Shown here: in pieces, positions 40,477 to 50,525 of the stretch
Numbering within the stretch: position 1 is the first letter of the stretch
How the letters are laid out: the number at the start of each line of letters is the position of its first letter
NCBI RefSeq assembly: GCF_026712185.1
Contig: NZ_JAPPUX010000006.1
Location: forward strand, 79,424-143,423
Direction of reading: 5' to 3'
DNA from: Nocardioides pini
GTDB taxonomy: Bacteria; Actinomycetota; Actinomycetes; Propionibacteriales; Nocardioidaceae
DNA length: 64,000 nucleotides
Notes under the pieces: generated by a model
The model's database searches: none
What the model saw: only the letters and a program-made list of their open reading frames with translations
What the model was told of the DNA's origin: nothing
Made by a program: the position numbers and the translations under genes

Positions 40477-42363
40477 TCAGCCGGGGACGACCTCCGACCG
40501 CTCCGCGCGGAACTGGGTCGCATGGAGGGTGGCGTAGAGCCCGCCGGCGGCGAGCAGCTCGGCGTGGGTGCCCTGCTGCACGACGCGTCCGTCGTCGAGG
40601 ACCAGGATGAGGTCGGCGTTGCGGACGGTGGAGAGCCGGTGCGCGATCACGAGCGACGTACGTCCCTCCAGCGCGGCGTCGAGCGCACGCTGCACCGCGG
40701 CCTCGGACTCGCTGTCGAGGTGGGCGGTCGCCTCGTCGAGGACCACGATCGCGGGCGCCTTGAGGAGCAGGCGGGCGATCGCGAGCCGCTGCCGCTCTCC
40801 CCCGCTGAGCCGGTAGCCGCGGTCCCCCACGACCGTGTCGAGGCCGTCGGGCAGCGACCGGACCAGCGAGGCGATCTGCGCGGCCTCGAGCGCGGCCCAG
40901 ACCTCGGCCTCGGACGCGGCGGGGCGGGCGTAGAGGAGGTTGGCGCGGATGGTGTCGTGGAACATGTGCGCGTCCTGGGTGACGTAGCCGACCACGTCCT
41001 CCAGCGACTGGAGGGTGACGTCGCGGACGTCGTGCCCGCCGACGCGCACCGCGCCGGACTCGACGTCGTAGAGCCGGGCGACGAGGTGGGTGACGGTGGT
41101 CTTGCCGGCACCCGAGGGGCCGACGAGGGCGACCATCTGCCCGGGCGCGGCGGTGAACGTCACCTCGTGGAGCACCTGGCCGGTGTCGCGCGACTCGGCG
41201 CGCGCGACCGTCTCGAGCGAGGCGAGCGAGATCTCGTCGGCACGCGGGTAGGTGAAGGCGACGTGGTCGAACTCGAGCCGGGACGCCGTCGGCGCCAGCG
41301 CGACGGCGTCGGGCTTCTCCTGGATGAGCGAGGGCAGGTCGAGCACCTCGAAGACCCGGTCGAAGCTGACCAGCGCGGTCATGACGTCGATGCGGACGTT
41401 GGAGAGCCCCTGCAGCGGCCCGAGGAGCCGGAGGAGCAGCACACCGAGGGCGACGATCGTGCCGATGGACAGGTCGCCCCGGATGGCGAGCCAGCCGCCG
41501 ATGCCGTAGACCAGCGCGACCGCGAGCTGGGGCACCAGCGTCATCGCGGCGAAGAAGACCCGGGTCAGCAGGGCGATCCGGACGCCGAGGTCGCGCACCA
41601 CGGCGGCCTTCTCGGCGTAGACGACGTCCTCCTCCTCGCGCCGGCCGAAGAGCTTGAGGAGCATCGCGCCGCCGACGTTGAAGCGCTCGGTCATGGCGTT
41701 GCCGAGGTCGGCGTTGCCGTCCATCTGCTCGCGCGAGAGGCCGGCGAGCCGGTTGCCGACCGCCCGCGAGGCGATCAGGAGCAGGGGGAAGAGCGCGAGG
41801 CACAGCAGGGTCACCTGCCAGCTGAGGAACATCATCGTCACGCCGACGACCACGGCGGAGATGATGTTGGAGACGGTGCCCTGGAGGGTCGAGGTGAAGG
41901 CCCGCTGGGCGCCGATGACGTCGTTGTTGAGCCGGCTCACCAGCGCGCCGGTCTGCGTGCGGGTGAAGAACGCCAGGGACTGGCGTTGCACGTGGGCGAA
42001 CACCTGGGTGCGCAGGTCGTAGATCAGGCCCTCACCGATGCGGCTGGAGAGCCAGCCGGTGACGAGGCCGAAGCAGGAGTCCACGACCGCGACGACGGCG
42101 ACGAGCGCTGCCAGCCCGATCACGACGGACACGTTGCCCTCGCTGACGCCCTTGTCGATGATCAGGCCGAGCAGCAGCGGCGGCAGCACGACGAGGGTCG
42201 CGTCGACGACCGTGACCAGGAGGAATGCGACGATCAGCCGCCGGTGCGGCCTGGCGAAGCCGATGACGCGGCGGACGGTCTCCCGCTCGATCCGGTTCTC
42301 GACCACGCTGCGGTCCTGGCGCAGGTGCCGCCAGGGTGGTCCACCGGCTCCCATCATCGACAT
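40477..42363 (-). CDS. ABC exporter, fused permease-ATPase
   Basis: A 628-aa half-transporter. Six helices occupy about residues 40-340 (LIVAFLLVTVVDATLVVLPP to LSIGTIVALGVLLLRLLGPL). The cassette follows: Walker A GPSGAGKTTVTH, signature LSGGERQRLAIAR, Walker B AIVVLDEATAHLDS, H-loop VIAHRLSTVRNAD. It should dimerise to export a lipid, peptide or drug; an MsbA/multidrug-type role is typical but not proven. The ATG (MSMMGAGGPPWRHLR) fits the family's usual beginning. It starts 16 bases after the enoyl-CoA hydratase gene, so both are probably one transcript under the same operator. Confidence 0.93.
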   Translation of the reverse strand: MSMMGAGGPPWRHLRQDRSVVENRIERETVRRVIGFARPHRRLIVAFLLVTVVDATLVVLPPLLLGLIIDKGVSEGNVSVVIGLAALVAVVAVVDSCFGLVTGWLSSRIGEGLIYDLRTQVFAHVQRQSLAFFTRTQTGALVSRLNNDVIGAQRAFTSTLQGTVSNIISAVVVGVTMMFLSWQVTLLCLALFPLLLIASRAVGNRLAGLSREQMDGNADLGNAMTERFNVGGAMLLKLFGRREEEDVVYAEKAAVVRDLGVRIALLTRVFFAAMTLVPQLAVALVYGIGGWLAIRGDLSIGTIVALGVLLLRLLGPLQGLSNVRIDVMTALVSFDRVFEVLDLPSLIQEKPDAVALAPTASRLEFDHVAFTYPRADEISLASLETVARAESRDTGQVLHEVTFTAAPGQMVALVGPSGAGKTTVTHLVARLYDVESGAVRVGGHDVRDVTLQSLEDVVGYVTQDAHMFHDTIRANLLYARPAASEAEVWAALEAAQIASLVRSLPDGLDTVVGDRGYRLSGGERQRLAIARLLLKAPAIVVLDEATAHLDSESEAAVQRALDAALEGRTSLVIAHRLSTVRNADLILVLDDGRVVQQGTHAELLAAGGLYATLHATQFRAERSEVVPG

Positions 42364-42379
42364 CGGGGGTTCCCTTCGG

Positions 42380-43165
42380 TCAGCCTCCCAGCGCTGCGGC
42401 CACGGCGCGGAACCTCCGCACCTGGGCCTCGCGCTCGAGGCGGCGCTGCTCGTCGAGGCCGCGGTCTGCGGCGCCCTGGAGCAGCATCTTGGTCTCGGTG
42501 ACCACGTCGGGCATCGGCGCGGCCAGGGCGGCTGCGAGGTCGGCGACGGCGCGGTCGAGGTCGGCCTCCGGGACGACGTGGGTGGTCAGCCCGATGGCCT
42601 GGGCCTCGGCGGCCTCCACCACCCGTGCGGTGGCGCAGATCTCCAGGGCCCTGGCGTATCCAACGTGCTCGACCAGCGGCTTTGTTCCCGTGAGGTCGGG
42701 CACCAGGCCCAGGGCCGACTCCTTCATGCAGAACTTCGCGTCGTCGGCGGCGACCCGCAGGTCGCACGACAGGGCGAGCTGGAAGCCGGCGCCGACGGCG
42801 TACCCGCGCACCTTCGCGACGGAGACGAAGCGGGGGTCGCGCAGCCAGGTGAAGCCGCGCTGGAACTCCTCGATCCTGGCCGAGGCCTCCTCGTCGTCCA
42901 TCGCGAGCAGCCCGAGCACCGTGCCCTCCCCCGCGTTGGCCGGGTCGAGCATCGCGCGGTCGAGACCGGCCGAGAAGGTGTCGCCCTCCCCCGTGACCAC
43001 CACGACGCGTACGTCGCCGGGCAACGCGGCACCGACCTCGGCCAGCGCCAGCCACATCGCCGGGGTCTGCGCGTTGCGCACCTCGGGCCGGTCGAGCGTG
43101 ATCGTGGCGACGGCGCCGTCCACGTCGAGCCGGAGGCCGACCGTGGCGAGCTCTTCGGGAGTCAT
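42380..43165 (-). CDS. enoyl-CoA hydratase/isomerase family protein
   Basis: A 261-aa crotonase-fold protein. TGEGDTFSAGLDRAML is the first oxyanion-hole segment and VRGYAVGAGFQLALSCDLRV the second; the position of the second catalytic glutamate holds KESALGLVPDL. It should hydrate or isomerise an enoyl-CoA in beta-oxidation. Position and length match the family. A TAACCT -10 box ends 6 bases before the ATG and a palindrome abuts it, as at the acyl-CoA dehydrogenase operon. An ABC exporter gene follows after 16 bases. Confidence 0.9.
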   Translation of the reverse strand: MTPEELATVGLRLDVDGAVATITLDRPEVRNAQTPAMWLALAEVGAALPGDVRVVVVTGEGDTFSAGLDRAMLDPANAGEGTVLGLLAMDDEEASARIEEFQRGFTWLRDPRFVSVAKVRGYAVGAGFQLALSCDLRVAADDAKFCMKESALGLVPDLTGTKPLVEHVGYARALEICATARVVEAAEAQAIGLTTHVVPEADLDRAVADLAAALAAPMPDVVTETKMLLQGAADRGLDEQRRLEREAQVRRFRAVAAALGG

Positions 43166-43171
43166 GCCCCG

Positions 43172-43193
43172 AGGTTACTACTCGCGAGTAACC
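43172..43193. promoter_or_regulatory. promoter with palindromic operator for the enoyl-CoA hydratase gene
   Basis: TACTCGCGAGTA (43179-43190) is a perfect 12-bp palindrome. In a shifted frame GGTTACT (43173-43179) and AGTAACC (43187-43193) are also perfect arms. The minus-strand -10 box TAACCT is 43177-43172. The arrangement parallels that before the acyl-CoA dehydrogenase operon at 10299, suggesting a shared fatty-acid-responsive repressor. Confidence 0.65.
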
Positions 43194-43194
43194 C

Positions 43195-44793
<1,599 letters not shown>

Positions 44794-44903
44794 CTCGGAC
44801 GACATCCTACGAAGGGGTGGAGGCCAGAGTCCCATCGGCGACGCACGCGCTACTGTGCGCAGACGTCGGATCGACCGTCATGACCTGCGGAAAGGCAACA
44901 CCC

Positions 44904-45848
44904 ATGCGCTTCAACCCGAAGGCCGACATCAGCGGGGGCCGGGTCAGCGACGCCGGCCGCGGCGGTGGCGGCGGTGGCGGCCCGATGCGCATCCCGCTGC
45001 CCGGTGGGACCCGGGCCGGCGGCGGCATCGGCGGCCTCATCATCATCATCCTCTTCGTGGTGCTGACCCAGTGCATGGGCGGCGGCCAGCCCGGCGGCGG
45101 TGGCGGCTCCAGCACGCAGGGCCAGGGGCAGGGCCAGGGCGAGCCGGAGGGCATCGACCCCGACGACGAGCGCTACGCGAACTGCAAGACCGGCGCCGAC
45201 GCGAACTCCGACGCCGACTGCGCCCGCAAGGCCGTGGCGCTCTCGCTCGAGCAGTACTGGGCGACGACGCTGCCGGAGCAGGGCGGCACGGAGTTCACCC
45301 CCGCGAACATCAAGACGTTCGCCGGCGCCGTCGAGACCGGGTGCGGCCAGGCGTCCTCGCAGGTGGGGCCCTTCTACTGCCCGCCCGACCAGCAGATCTA
45401 CCTCGACACCACCTTCTTCGCCGACGTCCTGGAGGGACAGCTCGGCGGCCAGGGCGGCGACTTCGTCGAGCCCTACGTCCTCGGCCACGAGTACGGCCAC
45501 CACATCCAGAACCTGATGGGCACCATGGGCCGGGTCCGCACCCAGCAGGGCCCCGACTCCGACGCCGTGCGGCTCGAGCTGCAGGCCGACTGCTACGCCG
45601 GGATGTGGACCCGCGACGCCAGCGACGGCGACGGCATCCTGACCGATCTCGACGAGGGCGACATCAGGGAGGCGCTGGACTCCGCGAAGGCGGTCGGCGA
45701 CGACCGCATCCAGCAGAAGTCCGGGCAGGGCGTCGACCCCGAGGGCTGGACCCACGGCTCCTCCGAGCAGCGGATGGCCTGGTTCACCCGTGGCTACCAG
45801 GAGGGCACCCTCGAGGCGTGCGACACCTTCTCCGCCTCGTCCCTCTGA
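44904..45848 (+). CDS. neutral zinc metallopeptidase family protein (YpfJ-like)
   Basis: A 314-aa membrane-anchored protein. The N-terminal MRFNPKADISGGRVSD and glycine-rich stretch precede one helix (GGLIIIILFVVLTQCM), then a low-complexity Gly/Gln linker and the peptidase domain. The zinc motif is VLGHEYGHHIQN (His-Glu-x-x-His), a third ligand region is LELQADCYAGMW, and two cysteine pairs suggest disulfides outside the cell. No substrate is known for this family. The ATG has GGAAAGG 7-13 bases upstream; a TACTGT -10 box at 44851-44856 would give a leader of about 40 bases. Confidence 0.9.
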   Translation: MRFNPKADISGGRVSDAGRGGGGGGGPMRIPLPGGTRAGGGIGGLIIIILFVVLTQCMGGGQPGGGGGSSTQGQGQGQGEPEGIDPDDERYANCKTGADANSDADCARKAVALSLEQYWATTLPEQGGTEFTPANIKTFAGAVETGCGQASSQVGPFYCPPDQQIYLDTTFFADVLEGQLGGQGGDFVEPYVLGHEYGHHIQNLMGTMGRVRTQQGPDSDAVRLELQADCYAGMWTRDASDGDGILTDLDEGDIREALDSAKAVGDDRIQQKSGQGVDPEGWTHGSSEQRMAWFTRGYQEGTLEACDTFSASSL

Positions 45849-45889
45849 TCGAGTGGCTCTGACCGAGTGGCTCTGACCGGTGGCTCTGA
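45843..45889. repeat. 14-bp tandem repeat carrying stop codons
   Basis: CTCTGA recurs at 45843, 45857, 45871 and 45884, in units like CTCTGACCGAGTGG of 14, 14 and 13 bp. The first copy holds the peptidase gene's own stop codon; the TGA copies fall in all three frames. A CCGGGTC/GACCCGG stem (45890-45896/45902-45908) follows before the convergent kinase gene. Confidence 0.85.
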
Positions 45890-45912
45890 CCGGGTCGCCG
45901 TGACCCGGCCGG

Positions 45913-46821
45913 TCAGCGGTCGCTGAGCAGCGCCTCGATCTGGCCGACCTGGCGCTGCATGGAGCGGATGTACGGCGCCACGCTGGGGTGGCGGAACTTG
46001 CCGGCCAGGGCGCCCTCGCCCTCCGCGACCCGGGCGAGCGCCCAGTCGAGCCGGGTCAGGGCGGTGTAGACGGCCATCACGCGCGCCCCGGTGACGACGT
46101 CCTCGTGCACCGCCAGGCCGGCCGGCAGCGCGGCGACGTACGCCTCGACGAGGGGCTCGACGTCCTCGCGGGTCGCCAGCGACAGGTAGCCGAGGTCGGC
46201 ACCGACCGGTCCCCGGCCGAGGTGGGCCCAGTCGATCGCGACGGCGCCGTCCCCGTGCCGCCCCGGGATGTTGGCCGCCGACGGGTCGCCGTGCTGGGCG
46301 ACCCGCGGGAGCGCGTCGCAGCGGTCCAGCCACGCCTCGCGGCGCGACCACAGGTGGTCGGCGATGTCGGCCACCGGCGTGCGGGCGAGGGTGCGCCAGC
46401 CGCCGCGGCGCTCCACGAGGCGGAGCCGCGTGCGCAGCTGGTCGCGCGCCAGCCACGGGTGGTCACCCAGGTCGACGGCGGCGAAGCGGCCGAGGCAGGC
46501 GGCCAGCCACAGGCCCGGCGGATCGGTGGTCTCGACCCGCTCGTGGACCAGGGTGATCCCCTCGTCGTCCTCGTCGACGCGCACCACGGGTGCCTCCCGG
46601 AGGCCCGGCGCGTCGGACACCACGCCGCTGAGGGCGACGTCGGCGGCCCGTCGCCAGTAGTTGACGTCGCCCGGGACGAGGACGCCGGGTGCGTCCTGCG
46701 GCTCGGGACGGCGCAGTCGCTTGACGACCACGTCGACGCCGAGGTGGGTGGCCGACCAGACGCCGACCGTGGCCGGACCTGCACCCGGGAGACGCTGCCA
46801 TCCCGGCTCCGGCTGCCACAT
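45913..46821 (-). CDS. aminoglycoside phosphotransferase (APH)-fold kinase
   Basis: A 302-aa protein of the APH/choline kinase family. AQHGDPSAANIPGRHGDGAV holds the Brenner motif (His-Gly-Asp then Asn), and AVAIDWAHLGRGPVGADLGY the DxW metal-binding aspartate. The N-lobe includes GVDVVVKRLRRPEP with the ATP lysine. It could phosphorylate a small hydroxylated molecule; no resistance role can be claimed. A TAGCGT box ends 7 bases before the ATG and overlaps the stop codon of the upstream permease gene. Confidence 0.8.
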   Translation of the reverse strand: MWQPEPGWQRLPGAGPATVGVWSATHLGVDVVVKRLRRPEPQDAPGVLVPGDVNYWRRAADVALSGVVSDAPGLREAPVVRVDEDDEGITLVHERVETTDPPGLWLAACLGRFAAVDLGDHPWLARDQLRTRLRLVERRGGWRTLARTPVADIADHLWSRREAWLDRCDALPRVAQHGDPSAANIPGRHGDGAVAIDWAHLGRGPVGADLGYLSLATREDVEPLVEAYVAALPAGLAVHEDVVTGARVMAVYTALTRLDWALARVAEGEGALAGKFRHPSVAPYIRSMQRQVGQIEALLSDR

Positions 46822-46831
46822 GGTCGTGACG

Positions 46832-48397
46832 CTAGCCGATGTCGCGGGCGCGGTAGCGCCACCAGGCGAGCGACACGAGCGCTGCCGCCAGCACGGTCAG
46901 GACCAGCTCGGGACGCCAGTCGAAGGCCTCGGACGGGTACTTCGGCACGTGGTGGAACGGCGAGACGCCGAGCACCCAGCCCGGGAGCTCGAGCCCGGCG
47001 CCCACCTGGCCGAGCGTGACGAACGCGGCGAGCACCGCCCAACCGGCCACGGCCCAGCGGCTACGGACCGACAGCAGCAGCAGCGCGACGCCGAGGACGA
47101 CCCACACCGCGGGTGCCTGGGCCAGCGCGGCGCCGACCGCACCCAACCCGCGCCCCCAGCCGATGGCGGTCGCGGTGCCGGAGACCAGCAGGAGCCAGGT
47201 GCTTCCGAGGATCGCCGCCGACGACACCGCGACCAGCAGGCCGGCACGAGAGGTGGCGGTGGCGAGCACGGTCTCGGTGCGGCCGTCGTGCTCGTCGCCG
47301 GCGGCGCGCGTCACGGCGGAGATGCCGAAGCACGTGATGACGACGGCGATCACCGACGCCAGCGCGAAGACCAGCGAGTCCTGGAGCGCACCGATCCCTC
47401 CCATCGCCTCGATGATCGGCCGGGTGGTCTCGGTGTCGAGCAGGTCGCCGATGTTGGGCACGATCGACCCCATCAGCACGCCCATCACGCCGATGCCGGC
47501 CGTCCACCCGACCAGCGCCGTGCCCTGCTGGCGCCAGACCAGGGCGAGGGCGTCGCGCAGCCGCGGGGCACCCTCCGCCGGCCCGGCACGGTCCGGGAGG
47601 ATGCCCGCACCGAGGTCGCGCCGGCGCCGCAGGGCCACGCCGCCGGCGGCCAGCGCACCCGCGAGGAGCGGGTAGGCGAGCAGCAGCCACGTGCGCGGCT
47701 CGGACCAGGCACTGAGCCGGGTGCCCCAGCCGAACGGTGTCAGCCACGACAGCCAGTCCGCCGACGTGTCGCCGATCGCCCGCAGGAGGTAGAGCACCCC
47801 GATCGTGCCGGACGCCGCGAAGCCGACCGTCCGCGCGCTGCTCGACAGCTGGGCGGCGAGGACGGTGATCCCCGCGCCCACCAGGCCGATGCCGGTCCAC
47901 GACGCCGCGAAGAGCACCGAGCCGGTGACGGGGAGCCCGGAGGCGATGTTGCCCGCCGCCACGAGCACGCCCAGCACGACGGACGCCAGCGCCGCCTCCG
48001 CGACGGCGGCAGCGAGCGGGGCGTCGACCCCCACCGCGGTCGCGCCGACCAGCTCGGCACGCCCGGTCTCCTCCTCGACGCGCGTGTGGCGGCGTACGAC
48101 GACCACGGACATGAACGCGACGAACACGGCGTAGAGCACCGTCATCTTGGTCATCGACAGCTCGCCGAGGCTCGAGGTGTCGAGGATCGGCCCGTAGAGC
48201 GCGACGATGGCGGGGCTGGCGTTGAGCGCCTCGGCCGCCGCGACCCGCTCCGCGGTCGTGGCGTAGAGCGGACCTGTGGCCGCTGCGCTGGCGACCACGG
48301 TGGCGGTGAGCAGCCCGATCCATGTCGGCAGCAGGATGCGGTCGCGGCGCAGCGCGAACCGCAGCAGCAGTCCGGTGCCTCGTAGCCGGTCGCTCAC
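46832..48397 (-). CDS. ABC-2 exporter permease, large two-part type
   Basis: A 521-aa polytopic membrane protein with about 12 helices, apparently an internal duplication of a six-helix unit, as in actinobacterial ABC antibiotic exporters partnered with one ATPase. LLLRFALRRDRILLPTWIGL starts the first half, and ALALVWRQQGTALVGWTAGI the second. RHTRVEEETGRAELVGATAV and DEHDGRTETVLATATSRAGL are the equivalent cytosolic loops of each half. The substrate is unknown. The GTG start overlaps the ATPase stop (GTGA), so both are co-translated. Confidence 0.88.
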   Translation of the reverse strand: MSDRLRGTGLLLRFALRRDRILLPTWIGLLTATVVASAAATGPLYATTAERVAAAEALNASPAIVALYGPILDTSSLGELSMTKMTVLYAVFVAFMSVVVVRRHTRVEEETGRAELVGATAVGVDAPLAAAVAEAALASVVLGVLVAAGNIASGLPVTGSVLFAASWTGIGLVGAGITVLAAQLSSSARTVGFAASGTIGVLYLLRAIGDTSADWLSWLTPFGWGTRLSAWSEPRTWLLLAYPLLAGALAAGGVALRRRRDLGAGILPDRAGPAEGAPRLRDALALVWRQQGTALVGWTAGIGVMGVLMGSIVPNIGDLLDTETTRPIIEAMGGIGALQDSLVFALASVIAVVITCFGISAVTRAAGDEHDGRTETVLATATSRAGLLVAVSSAAILGSTWLLLVSGTATAIGWGRGLGAVGAALAQAPAVWVVLGVALLLLSVRSRWAVAGWAVLAAFVTLGQVGAGLELPGWVLGVSPFHHVPKYPSEAFDWRPELVLTVLAAALVSLAWWRYRARDIG

Positions 48398-49284
48398 GGC
48401 GAGCTCCGGTAGGCGTCGAGGAACAGCTCCTCCAGCGTGGGCGGCGAGCTCGTCAGCGAGACCACCCCTGCGTGGTGCAGGGCGCCCAGGAGCGGCGGCA
48501 GCCCGGCGGGGTCGACCGACGCGGAGACGACGCGGCCGTCGACCACGACGTCGTGCACCCCGTCCAGCGCGGCGAGGTCCGGCACCGGCCCGGAGACCTC
48601 CGCCCGCACCCGGTTGCGCCGGAGGTGGCGGAGCTCGGCGAGCGACCCCGTCTCGACCGTCCGCCCGCGACGGATGATCGTCACCCGGTCGGCCAGGCGC
48701 TCGACCTCGCTGAGGATGTGGCTGGAGAGCAGCACGGTCGTGCCCGCCGCCTTGTGCTCGGCGAGGCACTCGTTGAAGACCTGCTCCATCAGCGGGTCCA
48801 GCCCGGACGTGGGCTCGTCGAGGATCAGCAGGTCGGTGGGCGCGGCGAACGCGGCCACGAGGGCGACCTTCTGCCGGTTGCCCTTGGAGTAGGCACGCCC
48901 CTTCTTCGTGGGGTCGAGCTCGAAGCGCTCCAGCAGCCGGTCCCGGTCCGTGGCGCGTGGGTCCAGGTCACGCATCCGCAGGAGCAGGTCGATGGTCTCC
49001 CCGCCCGAGAGGTTTGGCCAGACGCTGACGTCGCCGGGCACGTACGCCAGGCGCCGGTGGATGTCCGTCGAGTCGCGCCACGGGTCCAGCCCGAACACCG
49101 TGGCGGTGCCGTCGGTGCTGCGCAGCAGCCCGAGCAGGATCCGGATCGTGGTGGACTTGCCGGCCCCGTTGGGCCCGAGGAAGCCGTGCACCTCCCCCGG
49201 CGCGACCTCGAGGTCGAGGCCGTCGAGGGCACGTGCGGAGCTGAAGGTCTTGACGAGGTCGCGGACCTCGATGGTGCTGCTCAC
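48394..49284 (-). CDS. ABC transporter ATP-binding protein
   Basis: A 296-aa ATPase: Walker A GPNGAGKSTTIR, the usual signature position holding YSKGNRQKVALVAAF, Walker B LLILDEPTSGLDP, and H-loop LSSHILSEVE. The YSKGNRQKV signature in place of LSGGQ is typical of this exporter subgroup. A C-terminal domain of about 80 residues follows. It drives the 12-helix permease encoded immediately downstream. The start is GTG (VSSTIEV) with a TACGGT -10 box 7 bases upstream (leaderless). Confidence 0.92.
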   Translation of the reverse strand: MSSTIEVRDLVKTFSSARALDGLDLEVAPGEVHGFLGPNGAGKSTTIRILLGLLRSTDGTATVFGLDPWRDSTDIHRRLAYVPGDVSVWPNLSGGETIDLLLRMRDLDPRATDRDRLLERFELDPTKKGRAYSKGNRQKVALVAAFAAPTDLLILDEPTSGLDPLMEQVFNECLAEHKAAGTTVLLSSHILSEVERLADRVTIIRRGRTVETGSLAELRHLRRNRVRAEVSGPVPDLAALDGVHDVVVDGRVVSASVDPAGLPPLLGALHHAGVVSLTSSPPTLEELFLDAYRSSP

Positions 49285-49334
49285 GACGGCCACCGTACGA
49301 TGTCCGGGCGCTCGACGACGTGAGGTGCGGGTCG

Positions 49335-49940
49335 TCAGGTGTTGGTCACCTCGACCGCGATCGACTGCGCGTCCGCGATCGCCCGGTCGAGGACGGCCCG
49401 GCGCGGGTCGGGCACCGGCAGCCAGGGACCCACGACGGAGACGGCCGACAGGCGCTGGTCGGCCAGCACGGCGTCGACCGCCGCGTGGTCGCCACCGGTG
49501 ACGACGAGGCGTACGCCGCCCAGGATCCGCGCCGCGTGGTCGGCCGCCGCCTCGTAGGCCTGCCGCGCCTGGTTGTCCCGGCGCCGCGCGAAGCGCTGCT
49601 GGCTCTGCCCCCCAGCCTTCGTGCGCCCCTGCACGTGGCGCTGGCCGATCTTGTGCTCGACCATCGTGGGCCCGCCCAGGCGCGCGACGGCGAAGCCGCC
49701 CTTGCGCACCAGCAGCACCCCCCACTCCCCCGGCGCGCCGGTCGCCGCCGCGAAGTCGGCGGCCCGGGGCGCGCCGTCGTACGTGCCCGCGAACGGGAGC
49801 CGGGCGGTGAAGTGGGAGCCGTCGGCCGCCTCGCCCCGCAGCGCGCCGCCGGTGACCGCGAGGTCCGCCCGGCCGTGGCCGGTCGCGAAGTTCGCGACCC
49901 ACCGCTCCCAGCGCGCGGCAGGGACCAGGACGGACGGCAC
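49335..49940 (-). CDS. acVLRF1 family peptidyl-tRNA hydrolase (Vms1-like release factor)
   Basis: A 201-aa protein of the actinobacterial Vms1-like release factor 1 family. The key loop is GRTKAGGQSQQRFARRRDNQ: a Gly-Gly-Gln with following Ser and basic residues, where eRF1 and Vms1 catalyse release of peptide from tRNA. VVTGGDHAAVDAVLADQRL forms part of the second conserved block. Its relatives are proposed to free nascent chains from stalled ribosomes in quality control. The GTG start lies 8 bases after the stop of an NYN-domain gene, and GAGGT precedes it, so the two are one operon. Confidence 0.85.
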   Translation of the reverse strand: MPSVLVPAARWERWVANFATGHGRADLAVTGGALRGEAADGSHFTARLPFAGTYDGAPRAADFAAATGAPGEWGVLLVRKGGFAVARLGGPTMVEHKIGQRHVQGRTKAGGQSQQRFARRRDNQARQAYEAAADHAARILGGVRLVVTGGDHAAVDAVLADQRLSAVSVVGPWLPVPDPRRAVLDRAIADAQSIAVEVTNT

Positions 49941-49948
49941 CGCCGACC

Positions 49949-50494
49949 TCAGAGGAACTCGAGCGGGTCGAACTGGTCGATCGGGATGACCCGGACGCGC
50001 GGGAGGGAGGTGTTGAACGCGCCGAGGTCGTACTCGAGGTCGAAGATGCGCAGCCCCGGCAGGTTGCGGAACTGCGAGTTCACGAACTCGGTGAAACCGA
50101 TGACGCCGACCTGGCGGCTGCCGTCGCAGAGCGCCGAGACCTGGTCGACGAAGTCGCCGTCGTGGCTGACCAGCACCACGTCGGCGGGCCGGTCGACGAG
50201 CGCCTCGGCGGTGCGCTGGATGGCGATGTCGACGACCTTGCCCTCACCGCTCAGCGGGATCGGCTTGAAGCCGATCGCGAGCAGGGCCTGGACGAAGCTC
50301 ACCGGGAGCTCGGTGCTGGCGGCGAGGAAGAACAGTCCGGTGACGTCCTGGTCGAAGGCGCGCTCGGCCCACTCCAGCAACCGGTCCCAGCGCGGCCGCT
50401 CCTCCGGGCGCGGACGCCGCCCCAGGATCGAGGTGCCCAGGGTGGCGTCGATGTTCTCCCCGTCGACGAGGAGGTAGGTCATCCGCTCAGCCAT
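49949..50494 (-). CDS. NYN domain (LabA-like) ribonuclease-fold protein
   Basis: A 181-aa protein of the NYN/PIN-like nuclease superfamily. TYLLVDGENIDATLG starts the domain with its acidic Asp, GEGKVVDIAIQRTAEALVDR supplies the middle acidic residues, and ADVVLVSHDGDFVDQVSAL holds the SDGDF-type pair. Such proteins probably cut RNA with metal ions. I start at MAERMTYLL because GGGAGAG lies 8-14 bases upstream; a frame 6 codons longer lacks a site. The next gene, 8 bases on, is an acVLRF1 peptidyl-tRNA hydrolase, suggesting a joint ribosome-rescue or RNA-decay role. Confidence 0.82.
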   Translation of the reverse strand: MAERMTYLLVDGENIDATLGTSILGRRPRPEERPRWDRLLEWAERAFDQDVTGLFFLAASTELPVSFVQALLAIGFKPIPLSGEGKVVDIAIQRTAEALVDRPADVVLVSHDGDFVDQVSALCDGSRQVGVIGFTEFVNSQFRNLPGLRIFDLEYDLGAFNTSLPRVRVIPIDQFDPLEFL

Positions 50495-50525
50495 GCGAGG
50501 ACTCTCCCACACGCCGCGGCGCGCC

